Source of the DNA: Gammaproteobacteria bacterium
GTDB lineage: Bacteria; Pseudomonadota; Gammaproteobacteria; Pseudomonadales; Oleiphilaceae
Direction of reading: 5' to 3'
Assembly (NCBI GenBank): GCA_003695085.1
Contig: RFIV01000244.1
Location: forward strand, 1 to 5,208
Length of the DNA: 5,208 nucleotides
Position 1 is the stretch's first letter; the number at the start of each line of letters is the position of its first letter. Made by a program: the position numbers and the translations under genes. A model generated the notes under the pieces. That model worked only from the letters and a program-made list of their open reading frames with translations, was not told the DNA's origin and ran no database searches. Below, in pieces: positions 1 to 5,208 of this stretch.

Positions 1-152
1 CCCAATTCGCGGATGGCATCCACCGGAAACTGCGCGTCGTCCACCTTGGTTTCCTGAAGCCCGATAATATCCGGCGCGTACTTGTCCTTCAGGGCTTCAA
101 GCTGATGCAGTCGGGCACGAATTCCGTTGACGTTGAAGGATACGGCGCGCAT
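1..152 (-). CDS. xthA: Exodeoxyribonuclease III, N-terminal part (cut by window edge)
   Basis: Exonuclease III is the main AP endonuclease and 3'-5' exonuclease of base-excision repair, a cytoplasmic Mg-dependent enzyme of the EEP (endonuclease/exonuclease/phosphatase) family. About 50 residues are visible on the minus strand, starting at the ATG at 152-150. They show the family's first two active-site blocks: SFNVNGIRAR with Asn7, and IIGLQETKV with Glu34, the metal-binding Glu; both fall at the same residue numbers as in E. coli XthA. The HQLEAL and FPVD stretches also resemble XthA. The paralogous catabolite regulator Crc shares the fold but has a different N-terminus without QETK, so xthA is the better call. 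The full protein should be about 260-270 residues, so most of the gene lies to the left of the window. It is divergent from the response-regulator operon and has its own likely promoter and Shine-Dalgarno. Confidence 0.93.
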   Translation of the reverse strand, partial: MRAVSFNVNGIRARLHQLEALKDKYAPDIIGLQETKVDDAQFPVDAIREL

Positions 153-158
153 GGGGGG

Positions 159-164
159 CTCCTT
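159..164 (-). promoter_or_regulatory. Shine-Dalgarno of xthA
   Basis: Read on the minus strand this is AAGGAG, followed by six C residues and then the ATG at 152-150. The match and the 6-base spacing are near ideal and fix the xthA start. Confidence 0.8.
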
Positions 165-179
165 GTGGACGAGTCGGGT

Positions 180-208
180 ATTCCAGCGAAAAAAACGTAC
201 AAGGTCAA
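180..208 (-). promoter_or_regulatory. Putative sigma-70 promoter of xthA
   Basis: On the minus strand TTGACC (208-203, 5 of 6 matches to TTGACA) is followed by a 17-base spacer containing a T-rich run and then TGGAAT (185-180, 4 of 6 matches to TATAAT). Transcription would begin near 173, giving a leader of about 20 bases that holds the Shine-Dalgarno. Spacing and position relative to xthA are right. The weak -10 means this is a pattern-based call only. Confidence 0.5.
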
Positions 209-282
209 GAATTTGTGTGGATATAGCGGGAAGCCTCGTCTATTTTTCTATTACACGCAAAAGCTTCTGGAGCGCATCACTC

Positions 283-1584
283 ATGGAACATGATGACTAT
301 ACTCCCGCCGTTCTTCTGGTGGACGATGAAGCCAATATACTCTCCTCATTGCGGCGACTCCTGCGCCGCCAGGCGTATGACATTTTTACCGCCGAGTCGG
401 GCGCTGAAGGTCTGTCCATCCTGGAAAAGGAGCGCATCGATCTGGTGGTGTCGGACATGCGTATGCCGGAGATGTCCGGTGCCGAGTTCCTGAAGATCGT
501 CGCAGAAAAATGGCCCGATACTGTTCGCATTATCCTGACCGGGTATGCGGATCTTGAGGCGACGGTCCAGGCGGTCAACACGGCAGGTATTTTCCGGTAC
601 CTGTCAAAGCCCTGGGACGAACAGGATCTTCTGAGCACGATTGACCAGGGGCTGCAAACCCTAAAGCTGAGGCGAGAACGGGATTTTCTCGTTGAAGAAC
701 TCAAGCGTGTGAACGAAGGACTCGAGCAGGAGGTCAGGGCGCGGACCGAGGAAATTCGACAGACGGCCGAAATGCTCGATCTGGCCTACAAGGAAATCAG
801 TACCAGCTACACATCCATCATCCGCGTGTTCGCCTCGCTGATGTCATTGAATAAAAAACGTTTCAAGGGGCAGTCGCGTGCGGTAGCGGATCTGGCGAAG
901 TATCTGGGGGCCGCGCTCAAATTGCCCAAGGAGGAGGTCAAGCAGATTTATTATGCCGGCTTGTTGCATGAGGTCGGGAAGATCGTGCTGCCTGATACGG
1001 TATTGAGCAAACCCGAGGCGACGCTTGAAGGCGAGGCGCTGGACACATACAGGAAGTATCCGCTGCATGGTGAGCTTGCTCTGACCTCTGTAGAAGGGCT
1101 GAGCAAGGCGCGCCGGTTTATCCGTCATCACTGCGAGTTTTTCAATGGAAGTGGCTTTCCGGATGGCCTGAAAGGGGAAGATATTCCGGTTGGGGCGCGC
1201 ATTCTGAGGCTTGCCAGGGATTATGTAGGGCTTCAGACAGGCCTCATCCTGCCTCAGCCGCTGGATCATGAAGGGGCCGCTGATTACATCGAGAACCATG
1301 CCAGGACGCTTTATGATCCTCAAATAGTGGAGGTTTTCAAGCGGATACGGCACAAGCTGACGCTTGAAATCATGCCGGCCGAAGAGGTGATGTGTCGCTC
1401 CCATGCACTCAAGCCCGGGATGGCGCTGACACGAGATCTGCTTTCCGAGAGCGGGATGCTGTTGGTCGCACGAGGCCAGACGCTGACCGAGAATATTATC
1501 GACAAGATTCTGAAGATCGAGAAGTCAGAAAAGGCTCAGTACAAGATCTTTGTTGAGCCCCAGGCAGAGGAGGCTGGCGCATGA
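283..1584 (+). CDS. Response regulator with degenerate HD-GYP output domain (RpfG-like architecture)
   Basis: 433 residues. Receiver at about 8-125 with all switch residues: Asp14/Asp15, phospho-acceptor Asp58, Thr86 and Lys109 in the 'SKPWD' motif. A helical, probably coiled-coil linker (about 127-175) leads to an HD-GYP-like domain (about 180-355) and a C-terminal domain (about 365-430, 'LKPGMALTRDLL') often found in this class. Active HD-GYP proteins hydrolyse cyclic di-GMP with a metal centre; here the ligands are changed. The family 'E.RD..T..H' reads Ser188...Gln197, HD reads His229-Glu230, HPxxG reads Tyr259, HHE reads His283-Cys284-Glu285, DGxGYP reads NGSGFP (288-293), and ADxYDAL reads ARDYVGL. 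Lys233 is kept. Hydrolysis is therefore unlikely, and a binding or scaffold role is inferred. An open frame extends upstream to 127, but the ATG at 283 places the receiver at the N-terminus, has GGAG at 269-272, and lies clear of xthA. The gene overlaps the next one by 4 bases. Confidence 0.88.
   Translation: MEHDDYTPAVLLVDDEANILSSLRRLLRRQAYDIFTAESGAEGLSILEKERIDLVVSDMRMPEMSGAEFLKIVAEKWPDTVRIILTGYADLEATVQAVNTAGIFRYLSKPWDEQDLLSTIDQGLQTLKLRRERDFLVEELKRVNEGLEQEVRARTEEIRQTAEMLDLAYKEISTSYTSIIRVFASLMSLNKKRFKGQSRAVADLAKYLGAALKLPKEEVKQIYYAGLLHEVGKIVLPDTVLSKPEATLEGEALDTYRKYPLHGELALTSVEGLSKARRFIRHHCEFFNGSGFPDGLKGEDIPVGARILRLARDYVGLQTGLILPQPLDHEGAADYIENHARTLYDPQIVEVFKRIRHKLTLEIMPAEEVMCRSHALKPGMALTRDLLSESGMLLVARGQTLTENIIDKILKIEKSEKAQYKIFVEPQAEEAGA
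1566..1573 (+). promoter_or_regulatory. Strong Shine-Dalgarno inside the upstream gene, for the second response regulator
   Basis: AGAGGAGG lies 7 bases before the ATG at 1581 and within the last codons of the upstream response regulator. With the ATGA stop/start overlap it supports translational coupling, but it is also strong enough for independent initiation. The downstream receiver could therefore be made at a higher level than its upstream partner (inference). Confidence 0.75.
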
Positions 1585-2132
1585 CTCGGATCATGATTGT
1601 CGATGACGAGCCCTTCATTCTGAAGGCACTGACCCGCTTGCTGCATCAGAGGACTGACTGGGAGATCACCACCTGCGAAACGCCTGAAACGGCTTTGCAG
1701 GCTTTGGCATCCGAACATTTTGACCTGATCTTGTCGGACTACAGGATGCCGGGCATGACCGGCGTTGAACTGCTCAAGCAGGCACGCATCCGCCAGCCCG
1801 ATGCGGCACGCCTGATTCTCAGTGGTCAGGCGGACATGGACGCTGTTCTGAAGGCCATCAACGATGCAGAAATCTATCGTTTCATTACCAAGCCCTGGGA
1901 CGATGAGGATCTGGTGATCACGCTGCGCAAGGCGCTGGAGCACCAGCAGGTTATCATCGAGAACGCACGTCTTGCGGCAGAGGTCAAGCGTCAGCGACAG
2001 CAGATCAGGGATCAGCTGGCCGAACTGCGGCGGCTGGAGAGCGAGGCGCCGGGCATTACACGTCTCAACCTGGACGAGGAGGGCTACATTGTCATCCGTG
2101 ATGAGGATGTGGGAGACCTGGACCCGTCCTGA
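1581..2132 (+). CDS. Response regulator, receiver domain with helical tail and no effector domain
   Basis: 183 residues. The receiver (about 2-122) has every phosphorylation-switch residue: Asp8/Asp9, phospho-acceptor Asp53, Ser81 in the Thr/Ser position, and Lys104 in 'ITKPWDDED'. Residues about 123-158 are charged and Gln/Arg-rich, consistent with a coiled coil. A short tail (about 159-183) of Gly, Thr and acidic residues follows, including LDEEGYIVIRDED. There is no DNA-binding, GGDEF/EAL, HD or kinase domain, so it would act through protein contacts or as a phosphate carrier or sink. By hand alignment about 50 of 122 receiver positions match the receiver of the gene just upstream, and both have the R-aromatic-(L/I)-(S/T)-KPWD signature, suggesting tandem duplication or shared class ancestry. 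The start is an ATGA overlap with the previous stop, backed by a strong Shine-Dalgarno. Its kinase is not in the window. Confidence 0.9.
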   Translation: MTRIMIVDDEPFILKALTRLLHQRTDWEITTCETPETALQALASEHFDLILSDYRMPGMTGVELLKQARIRQPDAARLILSGQADMDAVLKAINDAEIYRFITKPWDDEDLVITLRKALEHQQVIIENARLAAEVKRQRQQIRDQLAELRRLESEAPGITRLNLDEEGYIVIRDEDVGDLDPS

Positions 2133-2152
2133 TCCGTGCGCGGGCGATGGGC

Positions 2153-3610
2153 TTACACCGCTGGTGGCGGTGCTTCATCCGGCAAGACGTAAAAGTGCGT
2201 CAACATCCGGTCTTCAAACTTGCTGAAAAAATCGCTGGCCTGCACCAGAGGAACGTAGCTCGGGCGAGCGCCGGATTTCAGGCTGTTGCGCTGGGCGTAT
2301 CGAATACCCGTATAGTCGGCATTGATGCGCGTGAAGCGGATGGGCAGTGAGCAATGAATGATCCGCGTGGGCGAAACGCCATGTTTGCGAGCCAGGTCCG
2401 CCTTGACGTCCCTGTGCTCGGTGCCACCATTTTGTAACGTCAGAACGTGCTTCAGTCGCTGGCGACGTGTCATCATGGCGCTGTAGCTGTCCGGATGCAG
2501 TTGCCCGTAACGCCGAAAGGCCTCCCAAAAGTAGTTGTCGGTCAACTGGCAATAGGATTCCGGATGCTCAAGGGCGTTTCTGACTTCCTCCCCGCAGGGC
2601 GTATTGCGCAGCACTTCTTCGATCGCCTGCCTGAGCAACCAGTCGAATCCGATCGAGGTCTTGTGTCCGTAGACCTTGCGATACATCTGGTATCGGCTAT
2701 ACACAAAGTCTTCCAGTGCACCCAGTCCCTTGCGGCTGACCGCAATGCCCAACCACCGGCTATCCGGGTCCCAGCCTACGTAAAGGTTCTTGGCCAGATG
2801 ATCCAGGTTGAACCCTCCCAGGGTGACGGAAGCATGGAAACTGTCCCGCATCAGGTAGTCCGCGCGGTCGGCATCCATTTCCCCTGACACGAGACTGCGC
2901 AACAATGTCAGCAAGCCTTGAATATCGGGGGGCGAGTCCGGGTCACAGGTCAGGACCGGCCAAATCTCTTTCATGGCTGCGAGCATGCCCGGCCCGGGAC
3001 GCCCGTCCGTAGCATCCATCAATGACAGCACGTCACCGGCGGAAAGGGTGCTGTCCCTGAAATGCGTCGCATCGAGTATTTCAGCGGCAATCAGCGCCGA
3101 ATAGTGTTCATGCGCAACGGGTTGGCGGTCACTCAGCTTCAGCTCAGGGCAGCGCTGCTGCAAGGCCTGGTGCAGGTCGGGTTCATTGAGCCAGGCATGA
3201 AGTGTCGGAGTGCGCTCGAACTGGTGCGAAAAGCTGCTGTGTCCGCAGTCGTGCAGCAAGCAGGCCAGTCTTACCAGGCGATACAGCGAAGCAGTCGCCT
3301 CCATGACGGCGGCCGCGTCATAGTCGATGCCTGCTTGTTGAGCCCGTATCAGGCTGGTCTCGACAAGCCCGAGCCACAGGCGCCCGCCTACATGTGCAGT
3401 ACCGATACTATGAAGAAACCGGGAGTGAGTCGCCCCTGGAAACACGTAAGAGAGTATATCGTTCTGGCAAATGAACCGCAGACGCTGAAACCAGGGGTGA
3501 TCAATAATCCGGACTTCATGGCTGAACAGTGGAATACCGCCATGTACCGGGTCCATGATAAGGCGGTCGCCGGCATTGAGCAGGTCGAGCAAAGCTGAGT
3601 GGATAGTCAT
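2153..3610 (-). CDS. HD-superfamily phosphohydrolase of the YwfO/SAMHD1 type (COG1078), probable dNTP triphosphohydrolase
   Basis: 485 residues. The family motifs occur in order: DPVHGGI (20-26), IIDHPWFQRLR (35-45), FPGATHSRFLHSIG (57-70), LLHDCGHSSFSH (118-129), HE (167-168), and SGEMDADRADYLMRD (242-256). By comparison with SAMHD1 the metal ligands are His67, His120, Asp121 and Asp248. His129, His167, Arg249 and Tyr252 match positions known to serve catalysis or substrate contact. All are present, so an active enzyme is expected. Relatives cleave dNTPs to nucleoside plus triphosphate; substrate and allosteric control cannot be read from the sequence. HSSFSH replaces the more usual HGPFSH. 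The C-terminal half (about 260-485) is the less conserved helical region of this family. ATG at 3610-3608 is preceded by AGGG four bases upstream; Met19 is a poorer start because it leaves only one residue before DPVHG. The gene converges on the response-regulator operon with a 20-base gap and diverges from the PP2C gene. Confidence 0.88.
   Translation of the reverse strand: MTIHSALLDLLNAGDRLIMDPVHGGIPLFSHEVRIIDHPWFQRLRFICQNDILSYVFPGATHSRFLHSIGTAHVGGRLWLGLVETSLIRAQQAGIDYDAAAVMEATASLYRLVRLACLLHDCGHSSFSHQFERTPTLHAWLNEPDLHQALQQRCPELKLSDRQPVAHEHYSALIAAEILDATHFRDSTLSAGDVLSLMDATDGRPGPGMLAAMKEIWPVLTCDPDSPPDIQGLLTLLRSLVSGEMDADRADYLMRDSFHASVTLGGFNLDHLAKNLYVGWDPDSRWLGIAVSRKGLGALEDFVYSRYQMYRKVYGHKTSIGFDWLLRQAIEEVLRNTPCGEEVRNALEHPESYCQLTDNYFWEAFRRYGQLHPDSYSAMMTRRQRLKHVLTLQNGGTEHRDVKADLARKHGVSPTRIIHCSLPIRFTRINADYTGIRYAQRNSLKSGARPSYVPLVQASDFFSKFEDRMLTHFYVLPDEAPPPAV
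2156..2172. terminator. Small hairpin at the convergent gene ends, possible weak terminator
   Basis: CACCGC (2156-2161) and GCGGTG (2167-2172) form a perfect 6-base stem around a 5-base loop. The hairpin sits 23 bases after the stop of the plus-strand operon and inside the last codons of the minus-strand phosphohydrolase gene. No T-run follows on either strand, so it is not a classical intrinsic terminator. It could be a pause or mRNA-end-protecting structure, or simply chance within a Pro/Ala-rich C-terminus. Confidence 0.25.
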
Positions 3611-3743
3611 ATATCCCTATCGGTAATACCGTGTTTTAGTATGATAATTCTAAAATAACACATAGACTGACCATAAGGCCTGAACAATAACACGCGCCAC
3701 GGTGAAGCACTGCCGGACGGCTGAGAGGGCAATTTGACAGGTT
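3611..3743. promoter_or_regulatory. Divergent AT-rich intergenic region, probable promoters for the phosphohydrolase and PP2C genes
   Basis: This 133-base gap separates two divergent genes and must hold their upstream signals unless transcription enters from further away. Bases 3631-3663 are distinctly AT-rich. On the plus strand CTAAAAT (3650-3656) resembles an extended -10 with the C that sigma-S promoters favour, and GATAAT (3643-3648) is a second -10-like site; neither has a good -35. On the minus strand TATCAT and TAGAAT are -10-like sites, also without good -35 boxes. From about 3690 to the PP2C start the sequence is GC-richer and contains GAGAGGG (3723-3729), which lies too far from the ATG to be a typical Shine-Dalgarno. 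The region as a whole is a likely promoter area; the individual boxes are uncertain. Confidence 0.45.
3621..3631. repeat. Perfect palindrome CGGTAATACCG, possible operator
   Basis: Two 5-base half-sites (CGGTA / TACCG) are separated by one base. The site lies 10 bases upstream of the phosphohydrolase start, next to the AT-rich promoter-like tract. A dimeric repressor bound here could block the minus-strand gene and perhaps affect the divergent PP2C gene. It could equally form a tiny mRNA hairpin next to the phosphohydrolase ribosome binding site, though a 1-base loop is sterically poor. No known operator was recognised. Confidence 0.3.
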
Positions 3744-4916
3744 ATGGCGGATATTGAGGAAAAGATTCTGCTCATCGGGCAGGATGAAGACAGCTCGCAC
3801 CTTGCAGAGCACCTCAGGCAAGCCGGCTTTCAGGTGGATCACCGGATTGACGTGGCCTCTCTGAAAGATGAGAGTCGTGCCGATGACGTGGATGCTGACC
3901 TGATCATTCTGAGCAGTCGGGCCGGACGCGTCAGGGATCTGTCTGGCTGGCTGGATTCGACCGAGATCCCCATCGTGATGCTGGATCAGCCGGTGACCGC
4001 TGCGGACGTGGTGACCGCTCTGCGATCCGGTGCCAGTGATGTGATTACCCGGCCTATGAATGATTTTGTCGATGCCGACCGGGTGATCGAGCAGCAGATG
4101 GCGCGTGTCCGCCTCCAGAAGGATTATCAGGCCGCCCGAGATGAGCTTGAGCGAGCCAACAAGGAGCTTGAAATTGGCCTGGCGGAATTGCGCAATGACC
4201 ACAACGCAGGGCGGCGTGTTCAATCCAAGATGCTGCCAGAGCGCCGCCAGCAATTCGCGGGTCTGACAATTGACCATATTCTCAAGCCTTCGTTGTATCT
4301 GAGCGGAGACTTCCTGGATTATTTTCCGCTCAACACACATCAGGTTTTTTTCTATCTTGCCGATGTGTCGGGTCACGGCGCATCCTCGGCTTTCGTTACT
4401 GTGCTGCTCAAGAATCTGACCAACCGGCTGCAACGCAACCTGCGCCGGGGTTCCAGTGACGACATAACCGACCCCCACCGGTTTCTTGCGCGAGCCAACA
4501 AGGAACTGCTCGACACCCAGCTGGGCAAACATCTCACGATCTTTGCCGGTATCCTTGATACCCGTGCCAGAACGCTGCGTTACTCTCTGGGTGCCCATTA
4601 CCCGATGCCCATTATCTGGCAGGACGGTGTCCCGCGATTTCTCGAGGGCCGTGGCAAGGCTGTCGGGATGATGGAGGATGCCACGTACGAAACCACAGAA
4701 GTCAGTATCGAGGAGCCTTTTCGGCTGGTTGCATTCTCGGATGGCATTCTGGAGGTCATTAATGCAAACTCGCTCGCAGAAAAAGAGCAGAGTCTGCTTG
4801 AAACAGTGGCGATGGCGGGCCACACTATTGAGAAGCTCGAGCAGGCATTCGGGCTGGACGTTATCCGGGACTTGCCGGATGACATCGCAGTTTTGTCGAT
4901 AGCGTCGGCGGTGTAA
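3744..4916 (+). CDS. rssB: Pseudoreceiver-PP2C (SpoIIE-type) serine phosphatase, RssB-like
   Basis: 390 residues. N-terminal receiver fold (about 7-118), coiled-coil linker (about 120-155), GRRVQSKMLP (156-165, the usual 'iQ..LLP' lead-in), then a PP2C/SpoIIE domain (about 175-388). The phosphatase metal residues are all seen: Asp189 and Asp192 in SGDFLD, Asp207 in ADVSGHGASSA, Asp333 in FSDG, and Asp379/Asp380 in DDIA. The receiver has lost its switch: the phospho-acceptor position is Ser57 (DLIILSS), the Thr/Ser position is Asp81, and the Lys position is Arg103 in ITRPM. The pocket VDDE reads GQDE. The architecture and the SGHGASSAFVTVLLK segment match Pseudomonas RssB, a PP2C relative of the E. 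coli sigma-S adaptor, and the adjoining STAS gene matches RssC; HsbR-type proteins are the alternative. Likely substrate: the phospho-Ser of the STAS protein. An in-frame stop at 3735-3737 makes ATG 3744 the first possible start, although its Shine-Dalgarno is weak. Confidence 0.85.
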   Translation: MADIEEKILLIGQDEDSSHLAEHLRQAGFQVDHRIDVASLKDESRADDVDADLIILSSRAGRVRDLSGWLDSTEIPIVMLDQPVTAADVVTALRSGASDVITRPMNDFVDADRVIEQQMARVRLQKDYQAARDELERANKELEIGLAELRNDHNAGRRVQSKMLPERRQQFAGLTIDHILKPSLYLSGDFLDYFPLNTHQVFFYLADVSGHGASSAFVTVLLKNLTNRLQRNLRRGSSDDITDPHRFLARANKELLDTQLGKHLTIFAGILDTRARTLRYSLGAHYPMPIIWQDGVPRFLEGRGKAVGMMEDATYETTEVSIEEPFRLVAFSDGILEVINANSLAEKEQSLLETVAMAGHTIEKLEQAFGLDVIRDLPDDIAVLSIASAV

Positions 4917-4918
4917 CG

Positions 4919-5208
4919 ATGTCGCAGTTTCGTATCCTCCAGGCCGAGAACAAGGGTGTTTTTGTCCTCAAGTTCGAAGGTGAAGTCAGGCTGAATATCT
5001 GTTCGGCGCTGGACCGTCTGATTGAGGAAATTGAAAGCAAGCCCGGGTTTGTGACCGTCATAATCGATCTGACGGAATCCACTCTGATTGACAGTACCAC
5101 CCTGGGGCTGATTGCAAAGCTCGGGCTGTTTGCGCGCCACAAAAGAAAGGTGCTGCCAACCATCATTTCAAATCGTGACGACATCGACCGTCTCATCTAT
5201 ACCATGGG
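4919..5208 (+). CDS. rssC: STAS-domain anti-sigma-factor antagonist, RssC-like (3' end beyond window)
   Basis: 96 full codons are visible and remain open at the window edge. Residues about 3-96 have the STAS pattern: an N-terminal strand FVLKFEGEVRL (15-25), a helix, VTVIIDLTESTLID (45-58), then the DSTTLGLIAKL loop-helix (58-68). Ser59 lies at the conserved phosphorylated position of SpoIIAA-type anti-anti-sigma factors. In such systems the unphosphorylated protein binds the anti-sigma factor or kinase, and a PP2C phosphatase restores that state. The ATG is 2 bases after the stop of the PP2C gene, with only a weak GGTG ahead of it, so translational coupling is likely. This supports the pair acting together, as RssB and RssC are thought to do in Pseudomonas. 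No anti-sigma kinase is seen here; it may be downstream or elsewhere. The role is inferred from family and context. Confidence 0.87.
   Translation, partial: MSQFRILQAENKGVFVLKFEGEVRLNICSALDRLIEEIESKPGFVTVIIDLTESTLIDSTTLGLIAKLGLFARHKRKVLPTIISNRDDIDRLIYTM

Noticed and set aside
1..152. Crc catabolite regulator instead of XthA
   Set aside because: Crc shares the fold but its N-terminus lacks the QETK block, and the visible residues follow E. coli XthA closely, with Asn7 and Glu34 at identical numbers.
219..236. Possible sigma-54 site in the gap upstream of the response-regulator operon
   Set aside because: GG at 219-220 is not followed by GC at the required 10-base spacing. No convincing sigma-70 or sigma-28 promoter for the operon was found either, so none is annotated.
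127..282. N-terminal extension of the HD-GYP response regulator from an ATG at 127
   Set aside because: It would add 52 residues with no domain character, overlap the xthA coding region and cover its promoter. The ATG at 283 puts the receiver at the normal N-terminal position and has GGAG upstream.
844..1404. 186-codon open frame on the minus strand
   Set aside because: It lies entirely antisense to the HD-GYP-like coding region and has no motifs; a shadow frame.
3062..3598. 178-codon plus-strand open frame opposite the phosphohydrolase
   Set aside because: It is antisense to the HD and FPGATHSRFLHS motifs of the real gene and shows no domain of its own.
3734..3739. Perfect TTGACA -35 box before the PP2C gene
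   Set aside because: It is only 4 bases before the ATG, so the -10 would fall inside the coding region, and no -10-like sequence is found 16-18 bases on. Treated as chance.
4151..4504. 15-base direct repeat gcgagccaacaagga at 4151-4165 and 4490-4504, both encoding RANKEL
   Set aside because: One copy is in the coiled-coil linker (residues 137-142) and the other in a helix of the PP2C domain (250-255). No flanking similarity extends the repeat, so it looks like coincidence.
3636..4823. Long open frame of 395 codons on the minus strand
   Set aside because: It lies antisense over nearly the whole PP2C gene, whose motifs are clear. The translation shows no recognisable domain and the length is explained by codon bias of the true gene.

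Overview
The window is a dense stretch of bacterial chromosome, moderately GC-rich, with short intergenic gaps. The family mix points to a gammaproteobacterium of the Pseudomonas/Marinobacter kind: an E. coli-like XthA N-terminus, two 'KPWD'-type response regulators, and an RssB-like PP2C gene followed by a STAS gene. The genus is a guess; the protein families are seen directly. No RNA gene, CRISPR array, insertion sequence or phage-like segment is visible.

Layout, left to right. (1) Positions 1-152, minus strand: the N-terminal third or less of exonuclease III (xthA), with a plausible sigma-70 promoter and Shine-Dalgarno in the divergent gap. (2) Positions 283-2132, plus strand: a two-gene operon of response regulators overlapping by 4 bases. 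The first is a receiver fused to an HD-GYP-like output domain whose metal ligands are almost all substituted. The second is a receiver with a helical tail and no output domain. (3) Positions 2153-3610, minus strand and convergent with that operon: a SAMHD1/YwfO-type HD phosphohydrolase with its catalytic motifs intact. (4) An AT-rich divergent gap, 3611-3743, carrying a perfect 5+1+5 palindrome. (5) Positions 3744 to the end, plus strand: a receiver-PP2C phosphatase (RssB-like) followed 2 bases later by a STAS anti-sigma-factor antagonist (RssC-like), cut by the window edge.

How it may work together. The right-hand pair looks like a partner-switching module: the PP2C domain would dephosphorylate the STAS protein at Ser59 and so change how it binds an anti-sigma factor or kinase. 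In the Pseudomonas RssB/RssC case this is tied to control of the stationary-phase sigma factor. Its receiver lacks the phospho-accepting Asp and two other switch residues, while the phosphatase aspartates are all kept. The left-hand operon shows the reverse: intact receivers attached to a dead-looking HD-GYP domain or to no output domain. No histidine kinase and no anti-sigma kinase is encoded here, so the inputs of both modules must come from elsewhere. The most notable content is this set of signalling proteins that keep one half of the usual switch and have lost the other.
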